Below, piece by piece: positions 13,921 through 28,136 of a stretch of 47,301 nucleotides of DNA. The first letter of the stretch is position 1; the number at the start of each line of letters is the position of its first letter. The notes under the pieces are model-generated. The model saw only the letters and a list, made by a program, of their open reading frames with translations, did not search any database and had not been told where the DNA came from. Source of the DNA: Deinococcus planocerae (GTDB lineage Bacteria > Deinococcota > Deinococci > Deinococcales > Deinococcaceae). Position numbers and translations under genes: made by a program. The stretch covers positions 1 to 47,301 of the forward strand of contig NZ_PNOR01000033.1 of the NCBI RefSeq assembly GCF_002869765.1. The letters are read 5' to 3'.

Positions 13921-14246
13921 GGCTGGCCCGCCTCCGCCAGCCGGTCGACGGCGTGTGCCCCCTCGATGTCGAGGCCCGTCACGCCGCCCGCGTCGTAGGT
14001 GAAGTAGTTGACCCGCACCCGGCGGTAGGAGAGCCGGATGTCGGGGTGGTGCCCCTGCTCCTCGGCCAGCGCCGCCACCCGCACCACGAAGTCCACCCCC
14101 GCCTGGTACGTCTCGAAGGTGAAGTCGCGGTAGAGCTTGCCGTCGTCGCCCCACCAGCCCCGGGGCTTGAGGTCCTGCACGTCGCCGTCGGTCAGCTTGC
14201 GGTCCCGGTCGAAGGCCATGCGCGCGTCGTAGGGGTGGTAACTCAT
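13917..14246 (-). CDS. Pterin-4a-carbinolamine dehydratase
   Basis: A 109-aa protein of the PCD/DCoH family, which dehydrates 4a-hydroxytetrahydrobiopterin and regenerates pterin cofactor. The diagnostic segment is visible: RDFTFETYQAGVDFVVRVAALAEEQGHHPDIRLSYRRVRVNYFTYDAGGVTGLD, matching the E(x)HHP.....Y..V...L.TH pattern. It is the first gene of a two-gene unit with the thioesterase. TAGCAT lies 6 nt upstream of the ATG (leaderless type). An unusual run of 15 G, i.e. C on the coding strand, occupies the place where the -35 box would be. Confidence 0.88.
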   Translation of the reverse strand: MSYHPYDARMAFDRDRKLTDGDVQDLKPRGWWGDDGKLYRDFTFETYQAGVDFVVRVAALAEEQGHHPDIRLSYRRVRVNYFTYDAGGVTGLDIEGAHAVDRLAEAGQP

Positions 14247-14275
14247 GCGGCCATGCTACGGGAGGGGGCGGGGGA

Positions 14276-14290
14276 GGGGGGGGGGGGGGG
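14276..14290. repeat. Homopolymer of 15 G
   Basis: An uninterrupted run of 15 G on the plus strand, preceded by GGGAGGGGGCGGGGGA. It starts 17 bp upstream of the -10 box (TAGCAT, minus strand 14253-14258) of the dehydratase gene, so it coincides with the expected -35 position. Such tracts slip during replication and can also be miscounted by sequencing. Together with the flanking G runs it could form a G-quadruplex. Confidence 0.8.
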
Positions 14291-14429
14291 ACGCGGTCGA
14301 AGCGTTCCGCCTTCTACGCGGAGCGGGGCTGGAGCACGGCTTAACGCAAGCTTAAGGTTGGCGGCGTCTCGGTTTTTCACGTCATATCTGCAACCTGGGA
14401 TGGAGTAGAGCTTGTACCGTGAGCGGCGT

Positions 14430-15209
14430 ATGAAAAAGGTTCCTGTTCTGCTGATGGTCGGTTCCGCCCTCCTGCTTGCGTCCTGTGACCGTAACAAGGC
14501 TCCTGCCGCCGTGGATGGCGTGTCCGGCACCGTTCTGGAGGGGGAATATCAGGTAGGAACGAACGACACGGCCACCTTGGTCACGTCATCCTGGAAGGGT
14601 GGCGCCGGTTCGGTCGTCGCCAGGCTCTCCAATGAGATCGGAACCGAGGTGGCGAGGACGGCCCTGACCGCCGACGGCAAGTTCAGCCTGACCCTGCCCC
14701 GTCCCACCGATGCCCAGCTCACCGCACTCGACCCGGGGGACCTGGGAGACCCGGCAGAAGCCTCCTGCCAGGGTACCGTCACAGTCAGCGACCGGGCCGC
14801 GCGTGGGACCGGGCTGGTGCTCAGCGTGGACGCGGATCAGGACGGCCTGATCAACCCGGAGACCGGAACAAGCAGCGTCAACGGCGACATTGTCGTGGGC
14901 ACGTCCGCCTCGGGCGCCCTGATCTACGTGGACCGCGCCGTCACGATCAAGGGCACCCAGACCTGCACCGATAGCGGCCTGGCGGTGACCAGCGACGTGA
15001 ACATGCCGCTAAGTCAGGGCTGGAACAAGGTCACGGTGACGACCAGACTGGAGATCAATCTCCAGACGGAGTCGGTCAAGGGCACGTTCACGATCCGCAG
15101 CGGTAGCTTCCCCACTGACAACTGGATCTACGTGAAGGAGAACTCCGCCGCTCCCCTGAGTGTCCAACGCCTGAACACCCTCAAGCGCTCTTTCTCCCTC
15201 TTCCGCTAA
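14430..15209 (+). CDS. Putative lipoprotein
   Basis: A 259-aa protein starting MKKVPVLLMVGSALLLASC, a clean lipobox (LASC) with the lipidated cysteine at residue 19. The rest is beta-rich with many Thr and Ser and has no family motif I recognise. It includes DADQDGLI near residue 134, a DxDxDG calcium-loop-type sequence, and two further cysteines that could pair (EASCQGT, TQTCTDS). The ATG at 14430 is chosen because it begins the signal sequence. The upstream region has TACCGT 9 nt before it, giving at most a very short leader. Likely anchored at the outer face of the membrane. Confidence 0.75.
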   Translation: MKKVPVLLMVGSALLLASCDRNKAPAAVDGVSGTVLEGEYQVGTNDTATLVTSSWKGGAGSVVARLSNEIGTEVARTALTADGKFSLTLPRPTDAQLTALDPGDLGDPAEASCQGTVTVSDRAARGTGLVLSVDADQDGLINPETGTSSVNGDIVVGTSASGALIYVDRAVTIKGTQTCTDSGLAVTSDVNMPLSQGWNKVTVTTRLEINLQTESVKGTFTIRSGSFPTDNWIYVKENSAAPLSVQRLNTLKRSFSLFR

Positions 15210-15222
15210 CCTCCGCTTCCCA

Positions 15223-15256
15223 AGCCGCCCTGCCTCCCGCGCGGGGCGGTTTCCCT
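15223..15256 (+). terminator. Terminator after the lipoprotein gene
   Basis: CCGCCC (15225-15230) pairs with GGGCGG (15244-15249), with further GC pairs towards the loop, followed by a short TTT. It is 13 nt past the stop. Confidence 0.6.
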
Positions 15257-15299
15257 TGGCCCTCTGCCCGCCTGCGTGCCCGCGCCCCAATTGCGACCG

Positions 15300-15335
15300 C
15301 TGTTCCGCCGTGAACAGAACGGCGTGAGATATTCT
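15300..15335 (+). promoter_or_regulatory. mutS promoter region with overlapping palindromes
   Basis: TATTCT (15330-15335) is 6 nt upstream of the mutS ATG. Just before it are two overlapping inverted repeats: CTGTTC-N6-GAACAG (15300-15317) and CGCCGT-N7-ACGGCG (15306-15324). They cover the -35 region, where no TTGACA-like hexamer is seen, so a DNA-binding regulator is plausible. They do not match the RDRM. Confidence 0.5.
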
Positions 15336-15341
15336 CCATCC

Positions 15342-19555
<4,214 letters not shown>

Positions 19556-19674
19556 GAAGAGGGGAGCGGTTGCGAGGTCTGGGAGGGGAACCCGGATGGT
19601 CGGTCCGCATGGCTGACGATGGCGGGACCCTCACCCGCGTCACGGCTCCCCGCGCTCCCCCTATCCTGTCCCCC

Positions 19675-21114
<1,440 letters not shown>

Positions 21115-21123
21115 GGCTCCAAA

Positions 21124-21270
21124 GTCCCTCCCCCTTGAGGGGGGAGGTTAGGAGGGGGTGAACGGGCACGGGGTACCAGGGCCAATGGGAAGGGTGAAGT
21201 CATCTTCCTTGCGTTGTCGCCGGTCACACGCCCCCTCACCCCGGCCCTCTCCCACGAGGGGAGAGGGAGA
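21124..21270. repeat. Composite repeat, copy A (CTCCCCCTTGAGGGG type)
   Basis: It begins with the hairpin CCTCCCCC-ttga-GGGGGGAGG and ends with CCCTCTCCC-acg-AGGGGAGAGGG. Between them are GGGGGTGAAC, a TGGGAAGGGTGAAGTCATC block and GGTCACACGCCCCCTCACCC. All these blocks recur in the same order in copy B at 29776-29953, although the spacing differs. The hairpin-bounded design is like a non-autonomous mobile repeat. Confidence 0.8.
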
Positions 21271-21590
21271 ACTGCGCTGCTTTTGCTCTCTAAAAACCGT
21301 CACCCTGGGCGACCTATAGAAGCAAGCCCAGCGGACGGTCCAGGCCACCACCACGCCTTGCTCGCGTAGCGAGACGGTGGGCAGACCAGACGGGCCGCAA
21401 CAAGATCAAACCTTGCCAGCGGACGGCCCAGCCGTGTCGGCCAAGCCCACCTGAACCTGCCGAGCGCAGCGACCACTCCCCCTGCCCCCCCTGGGGGTAG
21501 GGGGCTGGGGGGTGGGGGCAAACCGGAGCAAGTTGCCCGGCCCCAAGACCCCACCAGAACACCTCTCTGCCCTCCGCCCGCCCCACCCCG

Positions 21591-21619
21591 TACAATGCCC
21601 CCAAACGACCGTTAGGAGG
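21591..21619 (+). promoter_or_regulatory. -10 box and Shine-Dalgarno of the B12-binding gene
   Basis: TACAAT at 21591-21596 and AGGAGG at 21614-21619, the latter 8 nt before the ATG. Unlike most neighbours, this gene has a real 5' leader (about 25 nt). Confidence 0.55.
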
Positions 21620-21627
21620 CAGGAAAG

Positions 21628-22047
<420 letters not shown>

Positions 22048-22048
22048 C

Positions 22049-23233
22049 GTGAGCGAACCCGCCCGCGCCGAGACTCCGGCCCTCGCCCCCACCTTCTCGC
22101 TCGGGCGGCTCCTGCCCCTCTACCTGGCCCAGGCTCTCGCCACGGGGGCCACGACCGTCAGCACCATCCTCGCCTCGCTGGTGATGAGCAACCTGGGGCG
22201 TGAGAGCCTGTCGGGGCTGCCGAGCACGCTGATCTCCGCGTCGGCGGCCCTCTCGGCGGGGCTGTTCGGAGCGCTGATGCTGCGTTCGGGGCGGCGGGTG
22301 GGGTTGGGCGCGGCCTTCTCGCTGGGGGCGGGGGGGGCGGTGCTGGGCTTCCTGGGGGCCAGGGCGGCCCTCACGCCCGTCTTCCTGCTGGGGGCGGCGC
22401 TGATGGGCGCGGCGCAGGGCGGCTACCAGCAGGCCCGCTACGCCGCCGCCGAGAGCGTGCCCGAACAGAGGCGCGGCACGGCCCTGGGTGCCCTGATGCT
22501 GATGAGCGTCCTGGGCTCTTTTCTGATGACCGGCTTCTCCGGCGGCGTGGAGACCCTGGGAGAGCGTCTGGGCACCTCCGCCGAGGTCGCCGGGTGGCTC
22601 GTCGGCGGGGGGCTGCTGGGGGTGGCGGCCCTTCTGATCCTCGCCTGGACGCCCGCACGGGCTCCCGCACAGGTCGCGGCGAAGGTTCCGACCTCCGTCC
22701 GCGCCGCCTTCGGGGTGCCCGGCGTCCGCTCGACCGCTCTCGCGCTCGCCACCGCGCAGGGGCTGATGGTCACGCTGATGAGCCTGACCCCGCTGCGGGC
22801 GCACCACATGGGGGTGGATCACACGGGCGTGGCCGCGCTGATCTCCGGGCACATCGCGGGCATGTTCGCCTTCGGGTGGCTGACCGGCCCCCTGATCGAC
22901 CGGCTGGGCGTGCGCTTCGGGTACGTGGGCGGCTCCATCCTCCTCGTGCTCGCCGCGCTCAGCGCCACGTTGCCCGGGGCCGCGTGGCTGGGCGTGTCCA
23001 TGTTCGTCCTGGGGCTGGGGTGGAACCTCGCCTTCGTCTCCGGCAGCAAGGCCCTCGCCCGCCACCCCGCCGCGCAGGGCGTGACCGACGGCCTGGGCTA
23101 CGTCGCCGCCGGGGCCGGAACCCTGATCGGCGGTCTGGTGATCGCCCACGCAGGCTTTCCCGTCCTCGCCCACGTTTGCGCCGTGCTGGCGCTGCTGCCG
23201 CTCGTGAGCGCGTGGAGGGTGGGTCGGCGGTAG
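22049..23233 (+). CDS. MFS transporter
   Basis: A 394-aa integral membrane protein of the major facilitator superfamily. It has about twelve hydrophobic segments, with short charged loops between helices 2 and 3 (MLRSGRRVGLGAAFSLG) and again after helix 8 (TGPLIDRLGVRFGYVGG), the family's typical motif A positions. Substrate unknown; it could be a drug or metabolite exporter. Two GTG starts are possible, at 22040 (8-nt overlap with the upstream gene) and 22049; neither has a strong Shine-Dalgarno and I chose the second arbitrarily. Tight packing makes co-transcription with the B12-binding gene likely. Confidence 0.85.
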   Translation: MSEPARAETPALAPTFSLGRLLPLYLAQALATGATTVSTILASLVMSNLGRESLSGLPSTLISASAALSAGLFGALMLRSGRRVGLGAAFSLGAGGAVLGFLGARAALTPVFLLGAALMGAAQGGYQQARYAAAESVPEQRRGTALGALMLMSVLGSFLMTGFSGGVETLGERLGTSAEVAGWLVGGGLLGVAALLILAWTPARAPAQVAAKVPTSVRAAFGVPGVRSTALALATAQGLMVTLMSLTPLRAHHMGVDHTGVAALISGHIAGMFAFGWLTGPLIDRLGVRFGYVGGSILLVLAALSATLPGAAWLGVSMFVLGLGWNLAFVSGSKALARHPAAQGVTDGLGYVAAGAGTLIGGLVIAHAGFPVLAHVCAVLALLPLVSAWRVGRR

Positions 23234-23312
23234 CGGGGCCAGGGGTCAAAGCAAAGGGCGAGGGCCGCACTCCCGGGTGGGAAGGCAGCCCTCGCCTGGT
23301 GCGGTGGGCGGG

Positions 23313-24107
23313 TCAACTTGCCGGGGTAGGCTCCAGCACGGCGTCCATCAGGAGCTTGGTTCCCGTCACGCTGAGGAGCACGATGGACAGCACGCTGATG
23401 CCCAGGGCCAGGAACTCGGTGTCCAGGCCGCCCGTGTTGCGGTAGAGCAAGTTGCCGTCCACCACGTTCAGGTGCCAGGCCGCCATGCCGGTGTAGTGCA
23501 TGGACACGATGGCCCCGCCCATGACCAGCCCCGCCGCCACCTTGAGCCCCGTCAGGGCCGCGCCGGAGAGCTTGCGCGCCCACGTGCTCGATACGAGGCG
23601 GAAGAGGTAGAACGCCGCCATGCTCGCCCCGACGGCGATGAGGACCGAGAGGACGAGGGGCACCGGGCGCACGGAGACGGCGGTGCCCGGCACCTGGAAG
23701 GCGAACATCCCCAGGTAGTGCATGAACACGATCCCGCTTCCGGCGACCAGCCCCGCCAGCAGCAGGCGGGCAAGGCGCAGCGGGCCCCCGTGCAGGATCA
23801 GCAGCGCCGGGTACATCAGGCCAATCGCCAGTACCCCCGACAGAACCGTCAGCGGCAGGTTGTAGGTGACGGTCGCCGAGACCTGATAGGCGAGCATCCC
23901 GACGAAGTGCATGGCCCAGATGCCGTACCCCAGCAGGGCGGCCTGCGCGAGCAGCCACGCCCGGCCCCGGTGCCCCTCGGCGGAGCGCTGGCCCGCGCGG
24001 GTGGCGACCTCCAGCGACACGTACGACGCCAGCGTGGCGATGACATACGACAAGACGACGTAAAAAACGCTCCAGCTATGCGACAGGGCTTGGTGCGTGT
24101 GGTCCAT
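23313..24107 (-). CDS. MHYT-domain membrane sensor
   Basis: A 264-aa protein made of one MHYT domain: seven predicted transmembrane helices, with the repeated motif visible three times as AMHFVGM, FMHYLGM and SMHYTGM. The Met and His residues near the outer face are thought to bind copper and to sense a diatomic gas such as oxygen, CO or NO. There is no attached GGDEF, EAL, kinase or LytTR output domain, so it would need a partner. The ATG at 24107 has AGGAGG about 6 nt upstream; a longer in-frame start at 24170 is less likely. It is convergent with the MFS gene. Confidence 0.9.
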   Translation of the reverse strand: MDHTHQALSHSWSVFYVVLSYVIATLASYVSLEVATRAGQRSAEGHRGRAWLLAQAALLGYGIWAMHFVGMLAYQVSATVTYNLPLTVLSGVLAIGLMYPALLILHGGPLRLARLLLAGLVAGSGIVFMHYLGMFAFQVPGTAVSVRPVPLVLSVLIAVGASMAAFYLFRLVSSTWARKLSGAALTGLKVAAGLVMGGAIVSMHYTGMAAWHLNVVDGNLLYRNTGGLDTEFLALGISVLSIVLLSVTGTKLLMDAVLEPTPAS

Positions 24108-24268
24108 TCCTGGCCTCCTCTTTCTCGCCCCCACCGGAGCGGCTAGGCCGAGGGTAACCCCGACGGACACACGCGCCTCTTACAACGCCGGGGCCAGAGA
24201 CCCGATGAACCATCCCAAAAGAACATGCCTGTGGTGTCCGGGCAGACACGCACAGGCACGGGCTTTGG

Positions 24269-24361
<93 letters not shown>

Positions 24362-24539
24362 GAGCAATCTAGCGGAGGAAGGCGGGAAAATCAAACGGGC
24401 GCGGAGGGGGGGTGTCGGAAGCCGCCGCGTGTGCCGGAGGGCCGACCGTTCAGGCCAGCCGCGCCGGGACCGTTCGGCGCGTCTTTCGCCAGCATTTAAC
24501 CGGGAAAGGGCACGTCGGGCTGGTCCCTATAGTGGGCAG

Positions 24540-24815
24540 ATGGAAAACCTTCAGAAGCAGGTGCAGCGTTGGAAGATCATCGCTTTCGCCGGGCTCGCCT
24601 TCGGCGGCGGGATGTTCGTGCAGCAGTACGGCAACGCCAGCGCGCAGCGCGGGGCCGCCGCTCAGGTCGTGCGGCTGGACACCAGCAACTGCACCTTCGG
24701 TGTGGTGACGGGCAGCTCGCCCCGGCAGGTGCCCAACGGTGCTCTGCTCATGCAGGCTGTGCAGCAGGGGAGCAGCGCGGCCAATACGGCGTGGATTTAT
24801 AACGTCTGCCGGTAG
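24540..24815 (+). CDS. Small secreted or membrane-anchored protein, unknown
   Basis: A 91-aa protein. After an amphipathic [12 protein letters not shown] comes a hydrophobic segment ([15 protein letters not shown]) and an ASA-type site that could be cleaved by signal peptidase. The remaining 55 residues contain two cysteines (SNCTFG and YNVCR at the end) which could form a disulfide. I do not recognise the family. The ATG at 24540 has TATAGT 6 nt upstream (leaderless type). It sits between the real tRNA-Ser and its fragment, but its GC content is host-like. Confidence 0.65.
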   Translation: MENLQKQVQRWKIIAFAGLAFGGGMFVQQYGNASAQRGAAAQVVRLDTSNCTFGVVTGSSPRQVPNGALLMQAVQQGSSAANTAWIYNVCR

Positions 24816-24864
24816 ATCGCTGGGTAGGCAAAGCGGGGTCGAGAACGGAAGGGGAGATTGAAGA

Positions 24865-24899
24865 ACGGCGCGGATGGTCATTGTAACCATCCGCGCCGT
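24865..24899 (+). terminator. Hairpin after the small secreted gene
   Basis: A perfect 14-bp stem, ACGGCGCGGATGGT (24865-24878) against ACCATCCGCGCCGT (24886-24899), with a 7-nt loop. There is no T run, so termination is likely but not certain. Confidence 0.6.
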
Positions 24900-24925
24900 G
24901 CTGTCTTCAAGTGTGCCCACCTGTT

Positions 24926-25012
24926 GTTGCCCCTATACATGCTTTCCAGGCGTGCTTTTTCAACCACTCGGGCACCGTTCCAGCGGTGGACAGAGTAGCG
25001 GAGGAAGGGGGG
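24926..25012 (-). pseudogene. Degenerate copy of the 5' half of tRNA-Ser(GGA)
   Basis: This stretch aligns without gaps to 24300-24386, about 73 of 87 positions identical. It covers the tRNA variable-arm edge, anticodon arm with the same GGA anticodon, D-arm, 5' acceptor strand and part of the 5' flank (AGCGGAGGAAGG). The T-arm and 3' acceptor strand are absent, so it cannot be a tRNA. The AT-rich insertion starts within about 30 bp. It is either an attachment-site remnant or a decayed tandem tRNA copy. Confidence 0.85.
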
Positions 25013-25029
25013 AGCGCAAGGGGCGTCTT

Positions 25030-26985
25030 AGGAGGTAGAGCGTAGGAGTTAGATAGCTGGCTTTTGATTAATAATTCTCTTTATTAGTTCAACAATTTCA
25101 CTAAAAACGTGTGGCTTATGCTTGACAAGCCAATCCGTTAAACTCAAAGAATGTGTCGTCTTTCTATACTCCTCGCGTCCTTCTGAGATTTGTGAAAACA
25201 TAGACGACAATAATTTCGCAGCATCAACTCGATCTTTATATTCGTCGTTGCTGAGAGACGGTTTTTGATTGAAGTTCTTTATGTACCTCGCCCCATTGCT
25301 TTCAACCCATCCATTTAAAAAATCTTTAGTTACGTCCAAATCTATGAAGCCTTGCAGTGACATCATTAATTCCAATATAGCATCGAGGTCAAGCAAGTAA
25401 TTCTCAAACTGCCTTTTTCCTATAAAATGTATTCTACCGTCGGATGCATTACTCAACTCCCTCATTTGTTGCTTCGTCTTTTCCTCCCTATCGAAAATGA
25501 AGCCAATCGGAATAGGTAGAAGCGCGTTGCTAGTCGTCAATTTTCTATATATTAGCGACACCAAACCGGCGTTCTTTTTGTTGCCGAAATCGTCAGTGTG
25601 AGCCACCGCAGCTATCGTTGTCCCTTCTAATAATGCATTATCCGATGCACCTAAGATAATTTTGAAGGCTTCCTCTTCAGTTGCTCCTTCCACCCATATA
25701 ACTGAATCGGCGCCAAAAACATCAGAAAAACGAGCCCCTACTTCCAGCATACTCCTTCTTAAGCCACTCACGTCCCGATTTTTTAAAGTTTCGATCTGGC
25801 TTTGAGGTCTTTCCCATTTGACGAGATGAAGCATAGAGGGCTCGACTATTTTGATTATATCTGCTGAATGAGTAGTAATAATGTATTGATGTTGTGGATA
25901 TAATTTTATTATTTCAAGCAGTTTCCTTGCCGCGCCAGGGTGCAAAAAATTTGTTGGCTCATCAATAACTATTACCTTTGAGATATAAGAGGTCAAAACT
26001 ACATAAAGGATTGCAAGTACTTGACCAACCCCCGTACCACTTGCAGAGAGAGGAATTGATAAATCTTCTCGCTCAAGCTCTGGGTCTTCAATCCACGTTA
26101 CTATTTCTAGCATTCCACCTTGAAGTTTAGAGGCCCGGACTCTAACGTCTGTTATCGACGGGAAAATCAGCTTAACGTAGTTTACCAGCTTTAAATATCG
26201 TACAGGATTGTTACCAGAAAGATTTGAAAGAACTTCAGGTAGATTGCTCGCATTATTTGCCAATACTGTTTGGCTACCAAAGGGCGAGTCGCTCACATTC
26301 AAGCGTTCTGCTTTGAATATATAAACTCTATTAAAAAGAGAGGGTAGTATCGCTGAAGTTATATCATCAGAATCACTTATTGAATATTTATTGGTATCAG
26401 CCAAACTAATAGATCCATCGTGTGGATTTACTTGTATTCTTGCTCCTTGTATACCGATACTTCCGGGCACTGCTTCATAACCGTGATGTCTAAGAATATC
26501 CACGGGCACGATGCGCGCATCCGAGACATCAAACTCTAAATCTATAAACTCCTTAGACACTAGTTGTTCATAAACGTCCAAACCGGTAAATCTAGCATTG
26601 TTAGTTGGGAGAGCTATATAAAACTGTGCTCCTCTATGTTGCCCTTCCACTACATCTCTTAATTCGGTCCCGGTAATTCTTAGCGAGGCCCTCAAAGATG
26701 ATTTCGTCACGGGAGGAATATTTGGATTCGGAATGGAGACGGTACTCCTATGAGGAATGTTCTGTATATTGAACCCCAGAGTTTCTAACAGCGCTGTTTT
26801 ACCAGCATTGTTTTGACCCACAATAATATTAAAACCCTCACTGAACTCGATCTCTCCTGAGTCGAGAAAACTTTTATAGTTGTACACGCGCACAGAATTT
26901 ATTTTCATATATAAGTATACTAAACTAAAGTTTGAAGAAGGTGGCGTTGAGATGCCATTTCAGTTTAACGTTGGGTATAAAGTTC
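25030..26985. mobile_element. AT-rich insertion carrying an OLD-like gene
   Basis: GC content falls from about 70% to roughly 40% across this stretch and rises again abruptly at about 26985, at the stop codon of the DUF402 gene. The left edge lies beside the tRNA-Ser fragment. I find no integrase, transposase or obvious terminal repeats, so the vehicle is not visible. It holds one gene, an ATPase/TOPRIM protein typical of phage-defence islands. Confidence 0.7.
25049..26908 (-). CDS. OLD-family ATPase/TOPRIM nuclease, probable phage-defence gene
   Basis: A 619-aa protein. The N-terminus begins MKINSVRVYNYKSFLDSGEIEF with Walker A GQNNAGKT at residues 31-38; LSASGTGVGQVLAILY is signature-like; Walker B is VIVIDEPTNFLHPGA near 311, with YIITTHSADII after it. 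This is the SMC/RecF-like ABC ATPase of the OLD (overcoming lysogenization defect) family. The C-terminal half has the TOPRIM elements WVEGATEEEAF near 404 and FIFDREEK near 472, the metal site of OLD nucleases. Relatives act in abortive-infection or DNA-degrading defences; here that is inference. No UvrD-like partner (as in Gabija) is adjacent, so it would be a stand-alone OLD. Codon use is AT-rich, unlike every neighbour. TATACT 5 nt upstream of the ATG matches the host leaderless pattern. Confidence 0.85.
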   Translation of the reverse strand: MKINSVRVYNYKSFLDSGEIEFSEGFNIIVGQNNAGKTALLETLGFNIQNIPHRSTVSIPNPNIPPVTKSSLRASLRITGTELRDVVEGQHRGAQFYIALPTNNARFTGLDVYEQLVSKEFIDLEFDVSDARIVPVDILRHHGYEAVPGSIGIQGARIQVNPHDGSISLADTNKYSISDSDDITSAILPSLFNRVYIFKAERLNVSDSPFGSQTVLANNASNLPEVLSNLSGNNPVRYLKLVNYVKLIFPSITDVRVRASKLQGGMLEIVTWIEDPELEREDLSIPLSASGTGVGQVLAILYVVLTSYISKVIVIDEPTNFLHPGAARKLLEIIKLYPQHQYIITTHSADIIKIVEPSMLHLVKWERPQSQIETLKNRDVSGLRRSMLEVGARFSDVFGADSVIWVEGATEEEAFKIILGASDNALLEGTTIAAVAHTDDFGNKKNAGLVSLIYRKLTTSNALLPIPIGFIFDREEKTKQQMRELSNASDGRIHFIGKRQFENYLLDLDAILELMMSLQGFIDLDVTKDFLNGWVESNGARYIKNFNQKPSLSNDEYKDRVDAAKLLSSMFSQISEGREEYRKTTHSLSLTDWLVKHKPHVFSEIVELIKRIINQKPAI

Positions 26986-27535
26986 ACGTATACGGGTCCT
27001 CCAAATACCGCCTCAGCACCCCCAGCGGCCCGTACGTTCCCGCTCTCAACTCCTCCTCCACCTTTCGCGCGTGGGTCCAGGCGGCCTCGGCGAGTTCCGG
27101 CGTCACCCCCCCGGCCCGCACCGCCTCCTCCAGCTCGTCGGCGTCGATGACGTGCGTCTCGGTCACCCGCCAGCCGGGCTGCCAGTCGGCTATCACGTCG
27201 AGGTAGAGGTCGTCGTGCCAGGGCAGACCGTCTTCGCCCAGCCCTTCACCCGCGTGGATGTCCACGTACAGTTGCTCGGGCCCCCCGGAAGGGTTGAGCA
27301 TGACGGTCAGCGAATCACCCATGACGCCCTCGCCTCCGCCCGTCGGGTGGACACGCACCCAGCGGTAGCCCTGATCGAGAATGCGGATGGTGCGTTCCCC
27401 GAAAGGCACGTCCTTCGTGTTCACGACCTCGTAGGCGGTGAAGTCCACGATGACGAAGCCGGGAATGTAGGTGACCGTGTGCGTCCCCCGGGCCACACGC
27501 GGCCAGAGGCGGAGGTCGAAGACTTTGCGCTTCAA
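26984..27535 (-). CDS. DUF402-domain protein
   Basis: A 183-aa protein of the DUF402 family (PF04167), whose characterised members hydrolyse nucleoside di/triphosphates or cytidylyl phosphonates (FomD). Typical segments are [18 protein letters not shown] and [28 protein letters not shown], then a helical tail. The start is a TTG whose TTGA overlaps the purN stop (27532-27535). The gene's last codons (LEDPYT) coincide with the edge of the AT-rich insertion, so the original C-terminus may have been altered. Confidence 0.75.
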   Translation of the reverse strand: MKRKVFDLRLWPRVARGTHTVTYIPGFVIVDFTAYEVVNTKDVPFGERTIRILDQGYRWVRVHPTGGGEGVMGDSLTVMLNPSGGPEQLYVDIHAGEGLGEDGLPWHDDLYLDVIADWQPGWRVTETHVIDADELEEAVRAGGVTPELAEAAWTHARKVEEELRAGTYGPLGVLRRYLEDPYT

Positions 27536-28116
27536 GCCGAGCCCACCGCCATCCCTTGCAGGGCGCGCAGCAGCAGTTCGCCCTCGGTCGCCTGCACCCG
27601 CGAGCGCAACGTCTCCACCGTGTCGCCGGGCCGCACGTCCACCCGCGACTGCGCCAGCACCGGCCCCTCGTCGATCCCCGCCGTGACGAGGTGAACGCTC
27701 GCCCCCGTCACGGCCTCCCCCGAGGCAAGAACCGCCGCGTGAACCCGGTCCCCGTACATGCCCCGCCCGCCGTGTCTCGGCAGCAGGCTGGGGTGGACGT
27801 TGAGCAGCCGCCCGGCGTAGGCCCCCAGCACGCGCGGCCCCAGTTCCCGCATGTACCCGCTCAGCACCACCGTATCCGCCCCCGCCCCCCGCAGGAAACC
27901 CAGGATCGCCCTGTCCAGCGCCTCCGGGTCCGGGTGCGTCGCCGTACTCAAGTGTGCGGTTTGAAGCCCCGCCTCCCGCGCCCATCCCAGCGCTGCCGAA
28001 GCGCTGTTGTTGCTGATCATCGCCACGGGCGTGGCAGCCAGCCGCCCGTCCCGGCACGCCCCCACCAGGAACCGCGCCGCGCTGCCGCCGTGGGAGGCGA
28101 GGAAGGCGAGGTTCAC
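27532..28116 (-). CDS. purN: Phosphoribosylglycinamide formyltransferase
   Basis: A 194-aa enzyme that transfers a formyl group from 10-formyl-THF to GAR in purine synthesis. The catalytic triad regions are visible: [46 protein letters not shown] (Asn, His), and [19 protein letters not shown] with the catalytic Asp. Length is normal. The start is GTG at 28116, with a weak GGAG about 9 nt upstream. It heads a two-gene unit with the DUF402 gene. The usual PurN asparagine is in LNVHPSLLP, as expected. Confidence 0.92.
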   Translation of the reverse strand: MNLAFLASHGGSAARFLVGACRDGRLAATPVAMISNNSASAALGWAREAGLQTAHLSTATHPDPEALDRAILGFLRGAGADTVVLSGYMRELGPRVLGAYAGRLLNVHPSLLPRHGGRGMYGDRVHAAVLASGEAVTGASVHLVTAGIDEGPVLAQSRVDVRPGDTVETLRSRVQATEGELLLRALQGMAVGSA

Positions 28117-28136
28117 GGGTGGCGCTCCGCGCCGTC

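Larger units (their letters stand above)
21115..21627. other. 513-bp intergenic region rich in repeats
   Basis: No gene is convincing here. It contains the composite repeat at 21124-21270, a further CCCCCCTGGGGG-type palindrome around 21485-21500, and the promoter of the B12-binding gene (TACAAT at 21591-21596). Confidence 0.6.

Noticed and set aside
24926..25012. A second functional tRNA-Ser
   Set aside because: The T-arm, variable arm and 3' acceptor strand are missing, and the 5' strand has mismatches; it cannot fold as a tRNA.
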